Both the position numbers and the translations under genes were made by a program. DNA of 64,000 bases from the NCBI RefSeq assembly GCF_001269905.1, contig NZ_LHVK01000021.1, forward strand, positions 62,001-126,000. The letters run 5' to 3'. Positions 1 to 8,940 of this stretch are shown piece after piece. Source of the stretch: Pseudomonas corrugata (lineage in GTDB: Bacteria > Pseudomonadota > Gammaproteobacteria > Pseudomonadales > Pseudomonadaceae). Numbering within the stretch: position 1 is the stretch's first letter; each line of letters starts with the position of its first letter. Below the pieces are notes generated by a model. That model saw only the letters and a program-made list of their open reading frames with translations. It did not search any database and had not been told where the DNA came from.

Positions 1-86
1 GGTCTGCTAACCCGCGTACAGCCGCCACCCTTTTTTTCGTTTAGCAGCGAGACAAGGCGGCTCCACTACCTCTTAGAGTCACAGCT

Positions 87-188
87 ATGTTTAAAGTAAC
101 TCCCAACCCTCCACAAACAGACCCCACCGCCAACGGCCTCGACCCAAAGAAAGTCCAAGAAGCTACCGATAACGTCGATCCGCGCTAG
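87..188 (+). pseudogene. N-terminal fragment of a DUF6124-type Pseudomonas protein
   Basis: A 33-codon reading frame opens with MFKVTPNPPQTDPT and continues ...LDPKKVQEATDNVDPR before a TAG stop. The start matches the conserved opening of a small Pseudomonas family (DUF6124, about 110-125 residues) whose members begin MFKxTPNPP and then have a 'KKLxEAAxRALDHY' stretch. Here the frame stops just after the equivalent of the KKVQEA stretch and the rest of the family is absent downstream. I read it as a truncated, probably non-functional copy. The family assignment is from memory of the motif and the fragment is short. Confidence 0.5.
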
Positions 189-274
189 CACCCAGCCTGT
201 AACTTGAGGCCGAGTCGGACTTTGTAACTCTCCTGCCTATAGAGCCGCCGATTCACACCAGCCCGAGCGAGGCC

Positions 275-307
275 GCCTGTGCAGTGTCCTTCAAACACTG
301 CGCAGGC
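275..307 (+). terminator. Strong hairpin between two gene remnants
   Basis: A 13-bp stem (GCCTGTGCAGTGT pairing with ACACTGCGCAGGC, one G-U) encloses a 7-nt loop. No T-run follows, so terminator function is uncertain. It ends 5 nt before the ATG of the tail-sheath remnant. Confidence 0.4.
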
Positions 308-312
308 AACCC

Positions 313-357
313 ATGGCCGACTATCTTCACGGTGTGGGAGTCATCGAACTCAACGAC
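313..357 (+). pseudogene. N-terminal remnant of a phage/pyocin tail sheath protein
   Basis: The frame begins MADYLHGVGVIELND. This closely resembles the conserved N-terminus of P2-like and R-type pyocin contractile tail sheath proteins (MADYLHGVRVIEINxG...). After about 15 residues the resemblance ends, and the frame runs on as unrelated sequence to 525, antisense to the downstream porin gene. Intact sheath proteins are around 390 residues, so this is a stub left by deletion or by a recombination end-point. No other tail genes are visible in the window. Confidence 0.5.
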
Positions 358-444
358 GCCCCGGCGCGGCTCGAAGGCTGCAAACCTAAACGCCGCACCT
401 TCGAAACCCTGCTCCATTCGCAGAGGCGCTCCCCCTTCGCGAAT

Positions 445-1719
445 TCAGAACTTATAAGTAACGGACATACCGAACCCACTGGCGCTGTTCTTGTATTTGG
501 AGCTGTAGGCGCCCCTGCTGGCTGAAGCGTCGTTGACCTTCACGCTCTCTTCCCACAGATAGGAGTAAGCGAGGTCGACGGTGACATTGTCCACCGGCGT
601 CCACCCGGCGCCCAAGCTGACCACCGTGCGGTCTCCCGTTGGAATCCGTGGCGAACGGTTGGTGTTGTTGGTGGGGGACTGATCCACCGAAAAGCCAGTG
701 CGCAGCACCCATTGCTTATTGAGCTGGTACGAAGCGCCAATCGCGTGCGCCCACGTGTCGTGCCAGTTCTCCTCTTCAGTAACACTGCTCAACGTGCCGC
801 TCAGCGCCGCAGGCAAGCCGCTGTTCTCGATGGTAATGTCCTTGAAGCGACTCCAACGTGTCCAGGTGCTGCCCAGGTACAGGGTCCAATCGTCATTGAG
901 TTGCTGGGTCACCGAGAAGTCCACGGACTCGGGGGTGTCCACGTCCAGCGAAGCATCGTAGTTTTCACCGCTGAGCCCCAGCAGGGAAAAGACGCCTCCG
1001 GTGACTTTGGTCTTGGCATTGTCCAAGTGATAGCTGACCTTGGAATGGTAGGTCATGCCCACCCGCGTGCTGTCCGTGGCCTGCACCAGAATACCGGCGT
1101 TGAAACCCAGGGCGGTGTCATCGCCCTTGCTGGTGAGTTTGCCGTCATTGGTACCGGGACTGAAGGGGTTCAGGACCATTGCCGACAACTCACCGCTGAT
1201 GCGGTTGATGGTCGGACCGAAACCGATGGAAACCCTGTCATTGAAGGCGTAGCTGACCGTCGGTTGGAAGGTCAGTGTCTTGACCTCGCTTTTGTTCGTG
1301 AAATAACGACCGGCGAACCCACTGCCATAATCCGTTATCAGACCGAACGGCGCGTAGAAGCCGACACCGAACGCCCAATGTTCATCGATGGGATTGACGT
1401 AGTAACCCATGGGCACCGTGACCACGGGCACCATGTCGCCGTCTTGCTGGCCGCCGAATGTGCTGCGCGTCTGGCTGATGTCTGATTTGGCGAACAGCGT
1501 TGCAGCGCCCACACTGACCTGTTCTCGCTTCAAGCGAGACATGCCTGCCGGGTTACCGAAAACGGTGCTCGCGTCATCGGCGGAAGAGGATCGACCGGCA
1601 AAACCGGTGCCCATCCCACTGATGCTTTGTTCATTGAGCGCAAAGCCGCTGGCGAACAGTTGCGAAGAGGCCAGTGCTACAGCAAGGCCAAGCGGAGTCT
1701 TGAGGATCATTTTTTTCAT
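445..1719 (-). CDS. FadL/OmpP1/TodX-family outer membrane transport protein
   Basis: This is a 424-residue outer-membrane beta-barrel that takes up hydrophobic compounds such as long-chain fatty acids. The start at 1719 gives a normal signal peptide (MKKMILK then a hydrophobic core ending ...LFASG). The mature protein opens with the family hallmark GFALNEQSISGMGTGFAGR followed by a 'FGNPAGMS' motif, and it ends with an aromatic residue (VTYKF) as barrels do. An upstream in-frame ATG at 1842 would bury the signal peptide, so I reject it. It is the last gene of a leftward set (adaptor, RND pump, ketosynthase, thioesterase, this), 67 nt after the thioesterase. FadL, thioesterase and ketosynthase together suggest the set handles acyl or other hydrophobic molecules. 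Confidence 0.88.
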   Translation of the reverse strand: MKKMILKTPLGLAVALASSQLFASGFALNEQSISGMGTGFAGRSSSADDASTVFGNPAGMSRLKREQVSVGAATLFAKSDISQTRSTFGGQQDGDMVPVVTVPMGYYVNPIDEHWAFGVGFYAPFGLITDYGSGFAGRYFTNKSEVKTLTFQPTVSYAFNDRVSIGFGPTINRISGELSAMVLNPFSPGTNDGKLTSKGDDTALGFNAGILVQATDSTRVGMTYHSKVSYHLDNAKTKVTGGVFSLLGLSGENYDASLDVDTPESVDFSVTQQLNDDWTLYLGSTWTRWSRFKDITIENSGLPAALSGTLSSVTEEENWHDTWAHAIGASYQLNKQWVLRTGFSVDQSPTNNTNRSPRIPTGDRTVVSLGAGWTPVDNVTVDLAYSYLWEESVKVNDASASRGAYSSKYKNSASGFGMSVTYKF

Positions 1720-1786
1720 TATTGGATCTCTAGGGTGATGACAGCTAGGTGTTGCAGGGAAAACAGTGGCCTCAGCTCTTTCGGCT

Positions 1787-2566
1787 TCAAGCGAAAATCG
1801 CCACGGTCTGGCGTGCCCACAGCACGCGCAGACCGCTTTCATCCCAGATCTCCATATCCTGGACGCAATAGCCCTCTTGGGTTTGTTGGCTGAACGAATT
1901 GATCAGGAACCATTCGCCGACCACGGCAGGTTGCGGCAAGTCGATGGTCCAGGACACCGAACTGATGGCGGCCGGCTCGGTAAAGCAGGTCATGGCCGCG
2001 GGCGGTAAGCTGTCGGCCAGCGCGATCAACGCGACGGCCGGATCGACCCCCTGGGCGTCCAGGTGACGCACCCACATCAGCAGTTCGGGATTTTCGGCAC
2101 CCGACACCGGCAGCGATCCGCCGGCCGGGCGCATCTCGAAGTTGTAGGCGCATGCGGGTGCAACTCGTCTGTCCAGCTCCAGCGTCTGGTACTCGGAGGG
2201 CCCGCCCACCGATGGACATTCCCATGAGTCGTGCCGGATCCGACTGGCACGCGGATGGGCAAACAACAACGTCGTGCGTAGCGCCAGTTCATCCCCCGAC
2301 ATGCAGTCAACCGCGACCGAGGTGACCGATCGGCCCTCGCGCAAGACGCTGGTATTGAACGTCTGTGCCTGCGTCACCGGGCCGATGAAGGACACCTGGG
2401 CGGACTTGAACGGCGGCAGTTGCCCACCATTCACCAAGCGCACCGCCTGCAACGACAGAGCCGCGGAGAGCCCGCCAAATACGGTTCTGCCCTGCAGCCA
2501 ATTGGCGGGGGCCGCAAAAGGCCTGTCAGGGTCGAACTGATTGACCAGCTGGGAAAATGAAGTCAC
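1787..2566 (-). CDS. Acyl-CoA thioesterase-like protein (double hot-dog, TesB-type)
   Basis: A 259-residue protein, cytoplasmic, with no signal peptide. The N-terminal half contains the hot-dog pattern 'WLQGRTVFGGLSAALSLQA' and 'FIGPV', typical of thioesterases that hydrolyse acyl-CoA or acyl-ACP. The C-terminal half repeats a weaker hot-dog ending in 'QDMEIWDESGLRVLWARQ', a pattern common in TesB-like thioesterases. The start is GTG at 2566, preceded by AGAGGA at good spacing. It lies 80 nt after the FabF-like gene and 67 nt before the porin gene, consistent with one transcript. The true acyl substrate is unknown. Confidence 0.8.
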   Translation of the reverse strand: MTSFSQLVNQFDPDRPFAAPANWLQGRTVFGGLSAALSLQAVRLVNGGQLPPFKSAQVSFIGPVTQAQTFNTSVLREGRSVTSVAVDCMSGDELALRTTLLFAHPRASRIRHDSWECPSVGGPSEYQTLELDRRVAPACAYNFEMRPAGGSLPVSGAENPELLMWVRHLDAQGVDPAVALIALADSLPPAAMTCFTEPAAISSVSWTIDLPQPAVVGEWFLINSFSQQTQEGYCVQDMEIWDESGLRVLWARQTVAIFA

Positions 2567-2646
2567 GGTCTTTTCCTCTTATGGGAAACTGAACATTCAG
2601 AATCGATACTCACGACGAGAACCTACGCAGAACATTTACGTCGTGA

Positions 2647-3939
2647 TCATGGCGCCGACTCCCAACGACGGAACAGAACGCTGGCATTGACGCCGCCGAA
2701 GCCAAATCCATTCGAGAGCGCATAGGTGATCGAAGCCTTGCGTGCCGTCAGGCCAACCAGGTCGAGGCCACTAGCGACCTCGTCGGGATTGAGGAGATTC
2801 AACGTCGGGGGAATGATCTGGTCCCGCAAAGCCAGCACCGTGAAAAGCGCTTCGATGCCCCCCGCCGCTCCCAGCAAATGCCCCGTGGCCGACTTGGTCG
2901 AGCTGATCGCCACGCCTGAGTGGTCGCCGAACACGGACTTGATTGCCGCCAGTTCGCCCTTATCGCCCACCTGCGTCGAAGTCGCATGGGCGTTGATATG
3001 CTGTACCTCGCCAGCACTGACACCCGCCTGGCGCAACGCTTGTTCCATGGCACGCCGGGCCCCATTCCCGTCTTCCGGCCCTGCGGTCAGGTGATAGGCA
3101 TCCGCGCTGGTGCCGTACCCCACCAGTTCCGCCAGGGGCGTCGCTCCGCGGGCGAGCGCGTGCTCCAGCGACTCGATCACCAATAGCCCTGCCCCTTCGG
3201 CCATGACAAAGCCGTCGCGATCGCGATCGAACGGACGCGATGCTTCCTGTGGCCGCTCAGCAAACCCGGTGGACAGCGCGCGGGCGGCAGCAAAGCAACC
3301 CAGCGTCACCCGGTCGATCGCCGCTTCGGTGCCGCCGCAAATGGCGATATCGGCTTCCCCGCTTCTGATCAGTCGCGCTGCATCGCCAATGGCTTGTACG
3401 CCAGCGGCACAAGCTGTCACCGGTGCGCCGAGCGGGCCCTTGAAACCGTTCTGGATAGAGACATGACCCGCGGCCATGTTGGCGAGGAATGACGGTGCGG
3501 TGAACGGCGATAATCTACGCGGCCCACGGGCATCCGTGGTCCGTACGGCCTCGGCAATCGCGCCGAAACCGCCGACACCGGAAGCGATAATGGTCGCGGT
3601 CCGCTGTTGTTGTGCTTCATCCGTGGGATGCCAGCCTGCCTGCGCCAATGCTTCATGGGCGGCCATGAGCGCGAATTCGATGAAGCGGTCCATCTTCTTG
3701 CGCTCTTTGGGCGCAATGATGCGGTCGGGCGCATAACCGGCAACGGGATCCTCTTCCAGTGTCGGCACTTGCCCCGCCACTGCGACGCCGGTGCCCTCAC
3801 CGATCTCGTCTGGCAGGCTGCGAATGCCCGAACGGCCATCCAGCAACCTGCGCCAGACTTCTTCCGTGCCGCATCCCAGGGGGCCGACAATACCGCCGCC
3901 TGTGACTACGATTCGCTTTTGATCATTGGAATTCATCAT
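2647..3939 (-). CDS. Beta-ketoacyl-ACP synthase II (FabF-like) in an efflux operon
   Basis: A 430-residue condensing enzyme. It would condense malonyl-ACP with an acyl primer to give a beta-ketoacyl-ACP. The thiolase-fold catalytic triad is intact: Cys177 in TACAAG, His318 in INAHAT and His354 in KSATGHLLGAAG. Length and motif spacing match FabF. The start at the first of two tandem ATGs follows AGGAGG. Housekeeping fabF normally sits beside acpP in a fab operon; this copy begins 27 nt after the RND pump gene and is followed by a thioesterase and a FadL-like porin. It is therefore probably an accessory paralogue, perhaps for membrane lipid adjustment or a secreted acyl product (inference). 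Confidence 0.9.
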   Translation of the reverse strand: MMNSNDQKRIVVTGGGIVGPLGCGTEEVWRRLLDGRSGIRSLPDEIGEGTGVAVAGQVPTLEEDPVAGYAPDRIIAPKERKKMDRFIEFALMAAHEALAQAGWHPTDEAQQQRTATIIASGVGGFGAIAEAVRTTDARGPRRLSPFTAPSFLANMAAGHVSIQNGFKGPLGAPVTACAAGVQAIGDAARLIRSGEADIAICGGTEAAIDRVTLGCFAAARALSTGFAERPQEASRPFDRDRDGFVMAEGAGLLVIESLEHALARGATPLAELVGYGTSADAYHLTAGPEDGNGARRAMEQALRQAGVSAGEVQHINAHATSTQVGDKGELAAIKSVFGDHSGVAISSTKSATGHLLGAAGGIEALFTVLALRDQIIPPTLNLLNPDEVASGLDLVGLTARKASITYALSNGFGFGGVNASVLFRRWESAP

Positions 3940-3966
3940 GAGACCCTCCTGATTCTGAGTCGACGT

Positions 3967-6900
3967 TCAGTTGGCTGTCTGTGCTTCGGTTCTGGTGTCG
4001 GGACGGATTTTGAACCAGATGGCATACATCGCCGGCAGGAACACCAGCGTCATCACGGTTCCACCGAATGTCCCACCGATCAGTGTGTAAGCCAGGGTTC
4101 CCCAGAACACGGAATGAGTCAGCGGGATAAAGGCCAGGATGGCGGCCATCGCCGTGAGCAGTACCGGTCTGGCGCGTTGCACCGTCGCCTCTACAACCGC
4201 ATGGAATGGATCGAGCCCTTCTTTCTGGTTGTGATCGATTTGCCCGATCAGGATCAGCGTGTTGCGCATCAGGATGCCCGACAGTGCGATCAGGCCTACC
4301 AGGGCGTTGATGCCAAACGGCTGATTGAAGATGAGCAGGGTCGGCACCACACCAATCAATCCCAGCGGCGCAGTGAGGAACACCATCACCATCGCGGACA
4401 TTGAGCGGACCTGCAAAATGATGATCAGCAGCGTCAGGGCAATCATGATCGGGAACAGCGGCAACATCGCCTTTGAGGCTTTCCCCGACTCTTCGATCGA
4501 ACCGGCTTGTTCGATGCGGTATCCGGCCGGCAGTGTGCTGATGATCGGCTGCAGCTCGTCCAGGATTTTCGTGGAAACGTCCGGCGGCTGCAGATCCTCG
4601 GCAATGTCCCCGCGTACCGTGATGGTGGGCGTACGGTCACGACGGCGCAGGACCGGATCTTCCATGCGCACCTCGACACTGCCGATTTGCGACAACGGAA
4701 CCCGCTGGCCGGCCGAGCCCACCAATGTGAAGCCCTGGATTTTTGCCGGATCGAGGCGGATATCGCCCGCTGCACGCCCCACCACTTGCACGGAGCGAAT
4801 GTCTTCGCGCACAAACGTGATCGGGATACCCGACAGCAGGAACTGCAATTGCTGGCCGACCGTACTGGACGTCAGCCCAACCGCCTGCAACCGGTTCTGG
4901 TCCAATGAGAAATGCAGTGTCGGTATGCGCGTCCCCCAGTCGGTGTTGACGGTCCTCATCATGGGACTTGCCCGCATGACAGCCTCGACCCGGCCGGCAA
5001 TCTCACGCAGCCTGGCGGGATCCGGGCCCATTACCCGGTAAGCGACAGGAAAGGGAGAATATGGACCGAACACCAGTTGAGTAACCCGCACACGGGCTTC
5101 AGGCGCGAGCCCGTCAGCCACCGCTTGGCGGAGACGGTGCTTGAGGGTTTCACGCTCCTCCTGGCTACCTGTCAGCACCACCATTTTGGCGAATGACGGA
5201 TCGGGTAGCTCCGGCGCCATTGCCAGGTAGAAACGCGGCGAACCCTGTCCGATATAGGACGTGACGATTTTCGCTTCGTCCTGCTTTTGCAGCCAGGCTT
5301 CAATGCTGGCCGTCGCCGTGCTGGTCTGCTCTATGGAAGTGCCGTAAGGCATCTGCACTTCAATCAGTACTTCGGGGCGATCAGAGGCGGGGAAAAACTG
5401 CTTCTTGACCAGGCCCATGCCAAGGATGGCTACGACAAAAAAGCCAATCACCGCCCCGGCCACCAGCCATTTGCGAGCAATGACACGTGTCAGCAATCGG
5501 CGAAAACGATTGTAGCGAGGTGTGTCATAGATGGCCGCGTGGCCACCCTCGACTTTTTTGACGTGCGGCAACAGCTTCACACCCAGGTAAGGCGTGAAGG
5601 CCACAGCGACCACCCAAGACGCGATCAGGGCAATGCCCACGATCCAGAACATGTTGCTGGTGTACTCGCCCGCGGACGAGTGCGCGAAGCCGTTGGGCAT
5701 AAAGCCGACAGCCGTCACCAGCGTACCGGCGAGCATGGGGGCGGCGGTATGGCTCCAGGCATAGGCCGAGGCCTTGATCCGGTCGTAGCCCTCCTCCATT
5801 TTGACCATCATCATTTCGATGGCGATGATGGCGTCGTCCACCAGCAGGCCCAACGCCAGGATCAGTGACCCCAGGGTGATGCGGTCGAAATTCTTGCCGG
5901 TGGCGGCCATCACCATGAACACCACAGCGAGAGTCAACGGCACGGCCGCCGCCACCACCACACCCACATGCCAGCCCATGCTGAGGAAACAGACCAACAT
6001 CACCACCAGCAACGCGACGAAGAACTTGATCATGAATTCGTCGACGGCCGAACTGATATTCACCGACTGATCGGTGACCTTGGTGAACGTCATGCCCAGC
6101 GGCATGCCGTCGTTGATACTGACCGTCTCGGCATCCAGGGCCTTGCCCAGGTCCAGACCGTTCCAACCTTCGCGCATCACGATACCCAGCAACAGGGCGG
6201 GCTCGCCTTTGTTGCGGACCAGAAAGGTTGCCGGGTCTTCGTAGCCACGCTCCACCGTCGCAACATCCGAGAGCTTCAGCGCCCGCCCCTGCACCACAAT
6301 CGGCGTATCGCGAATTTTCTCAAGCTTGTCGAACGCGCCATCCAGGCGCACGAATACCTGCGGTCCCTTGGTGTCGATCGAGCCGGCGGGCGTCAGCACG
6401 TTCTGACTGTTCAGCGCGGCAAAAATGTCCTGGGGGGAAAGCCCAAGCGTTGCCAGCCGATCATGGGAGAACGACACGAAGATACGTTCGGACTGCTCGC
6501 CGATGATGTTGACCTTTTTCACCCCCGGCACATGCAGAAGGCGCTGGCGCAACGACTCGGCATCGCGGGCCAGCAAGCGCTGCGGCTCGCCCTTGGCCTT
6601 CAACGCAAAAAGCGCAAAGGTCACGTCCGAAAACTCATCGTTGACCATCGGCCCGATGACACCGGCCGGCAAGGTTTTCGCCTCATCCGCAATTTTCTTG
6701 CGGGCCTGGTAGAACTCTTCCTGCACTTCCGCTGGCGGCGTGGTGTCCAGCAGCGACACCATGGTGAACGCCAGCCCAGGCCGCGTGTACGTTTCCGTGC
6801 GGTCGTACCACTTCAGTTCCTGCAGGCGCTTTTCCAACGGCTCGGCGACCTGATCCTGCATCTCCTGAGCGGTAGCCCCCGGCCAGGCAGAAATGATCGT

Positions 6901-7050
6901 CATCTGCTTGACGGTGAAGGGAGGATCTTCCGCACGCCCCAAGCCGAAGAACGCCAGGACACCGGCAACCGTAATCAGAAAAATCAGGAAAAGGGTGATC
7001 GATCGCTCACGAACGGCAAGGGCCGAGAGATTGAAACGCCCCTCGCTCAT
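3967..7050 (-). CDS. RND efflux transporter permease (inner membrane pump)
   Basis: A 1027-residue proton-driven pump of the HAE/AcrB superfamily. The topology is classic: one N-terminal TM (about residues 15-33), a large periplasmic loop, a TM block around 330-490 with the conserved Asp pair (LLVDDAIIAIE), a second TM start near 525, a second periplasmic loop and a final TM block around 850-1010. The N-terminal 'AEDPPFTVKQMTIISAWPGATAQEMQ' region is of the MexK/TriC-like subgroup rather than AcrB/MexB. Its ATG overlaps the stop of the adaptor gene by 4 nt (ATGA), implying translational coupling. The outer-membrane partner is probably the NodT-type protein at 8941-10401. Substrates cannot be predicted. 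Confidence 0.95.
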   Translation of the reverse strand: MSEGRFNLSALAVRERSITLFLIFLITVAGVLAFFGLGRAEDPPFTVKQMTIISAWPGATAQEMQDQVAEPLEKRLQELKWYDRTETYTRPGLAFTMVSLLDTTPPAEVQEEFYQARKKIADEAKTLPAGVIGPMVNDEFSDVTFALFALKAKGEPQRLLARDAESLRQRLLHVPGVKKVNIIGEQSERIFVSFSHDRLATLGLSPQDIFAALNSQNVLTPAGSIDTKGPQVFVRLDGAFDKLEKIRDTPIVVQGRALKLSDVATVERGYEDPATFLVRNKGEPALLLGIVMREGWNGLDLGKALDAETVSINDGMPLGMTFTKVTDQSVNISSAVDEFMIKFFVALLVVMLVCFLSMGWHVGVVVAAAVPLTLAVVFMVMAATGKNFDRITLGSLILALGLLVDDAIIAIEMMMVKMEEGYDRIKASAYAWSHTAAPMLAGTLVTAVGFMPNGFAHSSAGEYTSNMFWIVGIALIASWVVAVAFTPYLGVKLLPHVKKVEGGHAAIYDTPRYNRFRRLLTRVIARKWLVAGAVIGFFVVAILGMGLVKKQFFPASDRPEVLIEVQMPYGTSIEQTSTATASIEAWLQKQDEAKIVTSYIGQGSPRFYLAMAPELPDPSFAKMVVLTGSQEERETLKHRLRQAVADGLAPEARVRVTQLVFGPYSPFPVAYRVMGPDPARLREIAGRVEAVMRASPMMRTVNTDWGTRIPTLHFSLDQNRLQAVGLTSSTVGQQLQFLLSGIPITFVREDIRSVQVVGRAAGDIRLDPAKIQGFTLVGSAGQRVPLSQIGSVEVRMEDPVLRRRDRTPTITVRGDIAEDLQPPDVSTKILDELQPIISTLPAGYRIEQAGSIEESGKASKAMLPLFPIMIALTLLIIILQVRSMSAMVMVFLTAPLGLIGVVPTLLIFNQPFGINALVGLIALSGILMRNTLILIGQIDHNQKEGLDPFHAVVEATVQRARPVLLTAMAAILAFIPLTHSVFWGTLAYTLIGGTFGGTVMTLVFLPAMYAIWFKIRPDTRTEAQTAN

Positions 7051-8150
7051 GGCTGATTCCCCTTGGCGACAACCTGTTCCTGTTCCGCCACCCGAACCTC
7101 ATCGCCGTCGTGCAGCAAATGCGCGCCCAAGGCCACGATCTGTTCGCCCTGCTTGAGGTTGCCAACGACCGTGGCCGTGTCATCGCCCAGGCCGAGGAGC
7201 TGGACCGGACGCCACGAGACTTTTGCCGGTTCGCCGGAAAGCGCCCATACACCGGGGCCTTCACCCGCGTCAAAAACAGCCGCGACAGGCACTTGCAGCG
7301 CCTGCCCCGGCGACTTTTCCTGGGCGATATCAAGCGTGACGGTCGAACCGAGCGGCGCATTGGCCAGCTCCCCTTCCAGCACGTACCTGGCCTCGAAGGT
7401 GCGCGTTACCGGGTCGGCGGCATCGGAAAGCAGCCGCAGCTTCGCAACAGTGGCTACCTTGCCGTTACCGTACAACGTCGCCTGGGCCACCGAGCCCACG
7501 GCCGGGCGCAGCGTTTCGGGCAGATCGACGCTGGCTTCGCGTTGTCCGGCGCGTGCCAGCTTGACGACTGGCTGTCCCGCGCTGACGACTTGGCCGGGTT
7601 CGGCCAGGGTATCCATCACAACGCCATCGGCGTCGGCCAGCAAGGTCGCATAGCCCATGGCATTGCTTGCCACATCGGCCTGAGCCTGCGCAGCACTGAG
7701 CTGCGCCTTTGCCGTGTCAGCCGCAGCCTTTGCCTGGTCGTATGCAGAGGCCGAGATCGCCCCTGCCGCCACCAGCTCGCGATTACGAGCTTCGTCATCC
7801 GCCGTCTGCTTGGCTTGCGCCCGTGCAGCGGCCACTGCCTGCTGCTGCGCACGCGCCTGCAGACCAAGGTCGACCGGGTCCAGGCGCATCAGTGGTTGAC
7901 CACGCTTGACCGTCTGGCCGGCATCCACCAGACGCTCCTGGACCTTCCCCGACACTCGAAAGCCAAGGTCGCTCTGGACGCGAGCGACCACAACACCAGT
8001 GAACGAACGTGCGATGTCGACCGAGTTCTCGACGCCCGCGACCCTCACCAGAGGGGGCTGGGTGCGTGCGTCGACGGCAGTCGATGAATTACCGCACGCC
8101 GCCAGGACGAGAGGCATTAAGCAGACGGCAACAGGTTTTAGCCGAAGCAT
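7047..8150 (-). CDS. RND periplasmic adaptor (membrane fusion) lipoprotein
   Basis: A 367-residue adaptor linking the inner-membrane pump to the outer-membrane channel. It has a lipoprotein signal peptide with lipobox LAAC (lipidated Cys19). The rest follows the family order: a beta-barrel/lipoyl half ('FTGVVVARVQSDLGFRVSG'), an Ala/Gln-rich coiled-coil hairpin (about 95-165), the second lipoyl half and a C-terminal beta-barrel. It is the first gene of the leftward operon. A 24-bp palindromic site at 8195-8218 lies 45 nt upstream, so the operon is likely repressed by one or both of the nearby TetR proteins. Confidence 0.93.
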   Translation of the reverse strand: MLRLKPVAVCLMPLVLAACGNSSTAVDARTQPPLVRVAGVENSVDIARSFTGVVVARVQSDLGFRVSGKVQERLVDAGQTVKRGQPLMRLDPVDLGLQARAQQQAVAAARAQAKQTADDEARNRELVAAGAISASAYDQAKAAADTAKAQLSAAQAQADVASNAMGYATLLADADGVVMDTLAEPGQVVSAGQPVVKLARAGQREASVDLPETLRPAVGSVAQATLYGNGKVATVAKLRLLSDAADPVTRTFEARYVLEGELANAPLGSTVTLDIAQEKSPGQALQVPVAAVFDAGEGPGVWALSGEPAKVSWRPVQLLGLGDDTATVVGNLKQGEQIVALGAHLLHDGDEVRVAEQEQVVAKGNQP

Positions 8151-8194
8151 GGTTCGCTACTCAATAAATAGAACAGGAATGCATATTCAGTCTA

Positions 8195-8218
8195 GTGACC
8201 AATGATGTCAACAGTCAC
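8195..8218. promoter_or_regulatory. Candidate TetR operator 1 (RND operon promoter)
   Basis: Half-sites GTGAC and GTCAC are separated by 14 bp, with a CAAT extension after the left half. The same 24-bp layout recurs at 8887, 11367 and 12176. It lies between the tetR stop codon and the adaptor start. Confidence 0.65.
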
Positions 8219-8224
8219 AAAATA

Positions 8225-8848
8225 TCAGAACGACTGCGCTGAAAGGCTGCGTAACATCAGCGTCGATAGAAGCGCTACCGCCGACGAGGCCGTATCAAGG
8301 TTGTATTGCAGTTGCACGGGATTGGCGTAAGGCTTCATGATCAGGTGGATCGCCAGGACGGCTTCATCCAAAGGGGTTTTCCCCTCGAACTCCCCGGACT
8401 CACGCCCCTCCAGGACGATTTTCCGGATCAGTTGGCGCAAGCGCTCGTCATGCGCCTGCGCAGGAAGCCACTGCTCGCGAGCGGCAACAGCGGCAATGTC
8501 GTAGAGCTTGCGATCATGAAAGAACAAGTCACTACCCGCCTCTGCCAGCGCCCGAAACAGACGCTTCAACTTCTCGGAAGCCGTCGGTGCATCCTCGATC
8601 GCTGCATCCACAATCGCCATGATCATGACCAGACGATTGCTACAGATCACCTCTCCGATCGCCTGCTTGGAATCGAAAAATTTATAGATATAGGCCTTGG
8701 AGAAGCCGATGGTCTTGGCAATGTCGGACACGGTGGTCTTCTCATATCCATAGCGGCCAAAGTGCAATGTGGCAGCCTCCACGACTTGATCGCGGACACT
8801 ATGGTCTGACGGCCCACGTATCTGGGGTGCATGCATGTGTTTGGTCAT
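8225..8848 (-). CDS. TetR/AcrR-family repressor (copy 1)
   Basis: A 207-residue regulator. The N-terminal TetR helix-turn-helix is clear (residues about 20-65: 'VVEAATLHFGRYGYEKTTVSDIA', then 'GFSKAYIYKFFDSKQ'). The C-terminal ligand-binding half is all-helical. It is closely similar to the TetR at 11517-12137 over the whole length, including the 'GRESGEFEGKTPLDE' segment, so the two are paralogues. It is divergent from the outer-membrane factor gene, with a 24-bp candidate operator (8887-8910) between them and another (8195-8218) just after its stop codon at the pump promoter. It very likely represses the pump, the channel and itself. Confidence 0.92.
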   Translation of the reverse strand: MTKHMHAPQIRGPSDHSVRDQVVEAATLHFGRYGYEKTTVSDIAKTIGFSKAYIYKFFDSKQAIGEVICSNRLVMIMAIVDAAIEDAPTASEKLKRLFRALAEAGSDLFFHDRKLYDIAAVAAREQWLPAQAHDERLRQLIRKIVLEGRESGEFEGKTPLDEAVLAIHLIMKPYANPVQLQYNLDTASSAVALLSTLMLRSLSAQSF

Positions 8849-8886
8849 TTTTCCAGCTTAGCCCCATGCATCTCCATTGACAACGA

Positions 8887-8910
8887 GTGACCAATCGGTA
8901 ATATCGTCAC
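8887..8910. promoter_or_regulatory. Candidate TetR operator 2 (between tetR and channel gene)
   Basis: GTGAC-N14-GTCAC with the CAAT extension, identical in layout to the site at 8195. It lies in the 92-bp divergent promoter region and could control both the repressor and the outer-membrane factor. Confidence 0.65.
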
Positions 8911-8940
8911 GAACAGTAACTGGCTAAACCTGGAGTCTTC

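Noticed and set aside
313..525. Full 70-codon frame after the tail-sheath-like start as a functional small gene
   Set aside because: Only the first 15 codons match; the rest is unrelated and partly antisense to the porin gene.
5968..7056. 362-codon plus-strand frame over the RND pump gene
   Set aside because: Antisense shadow of a strongly recognisable pump.
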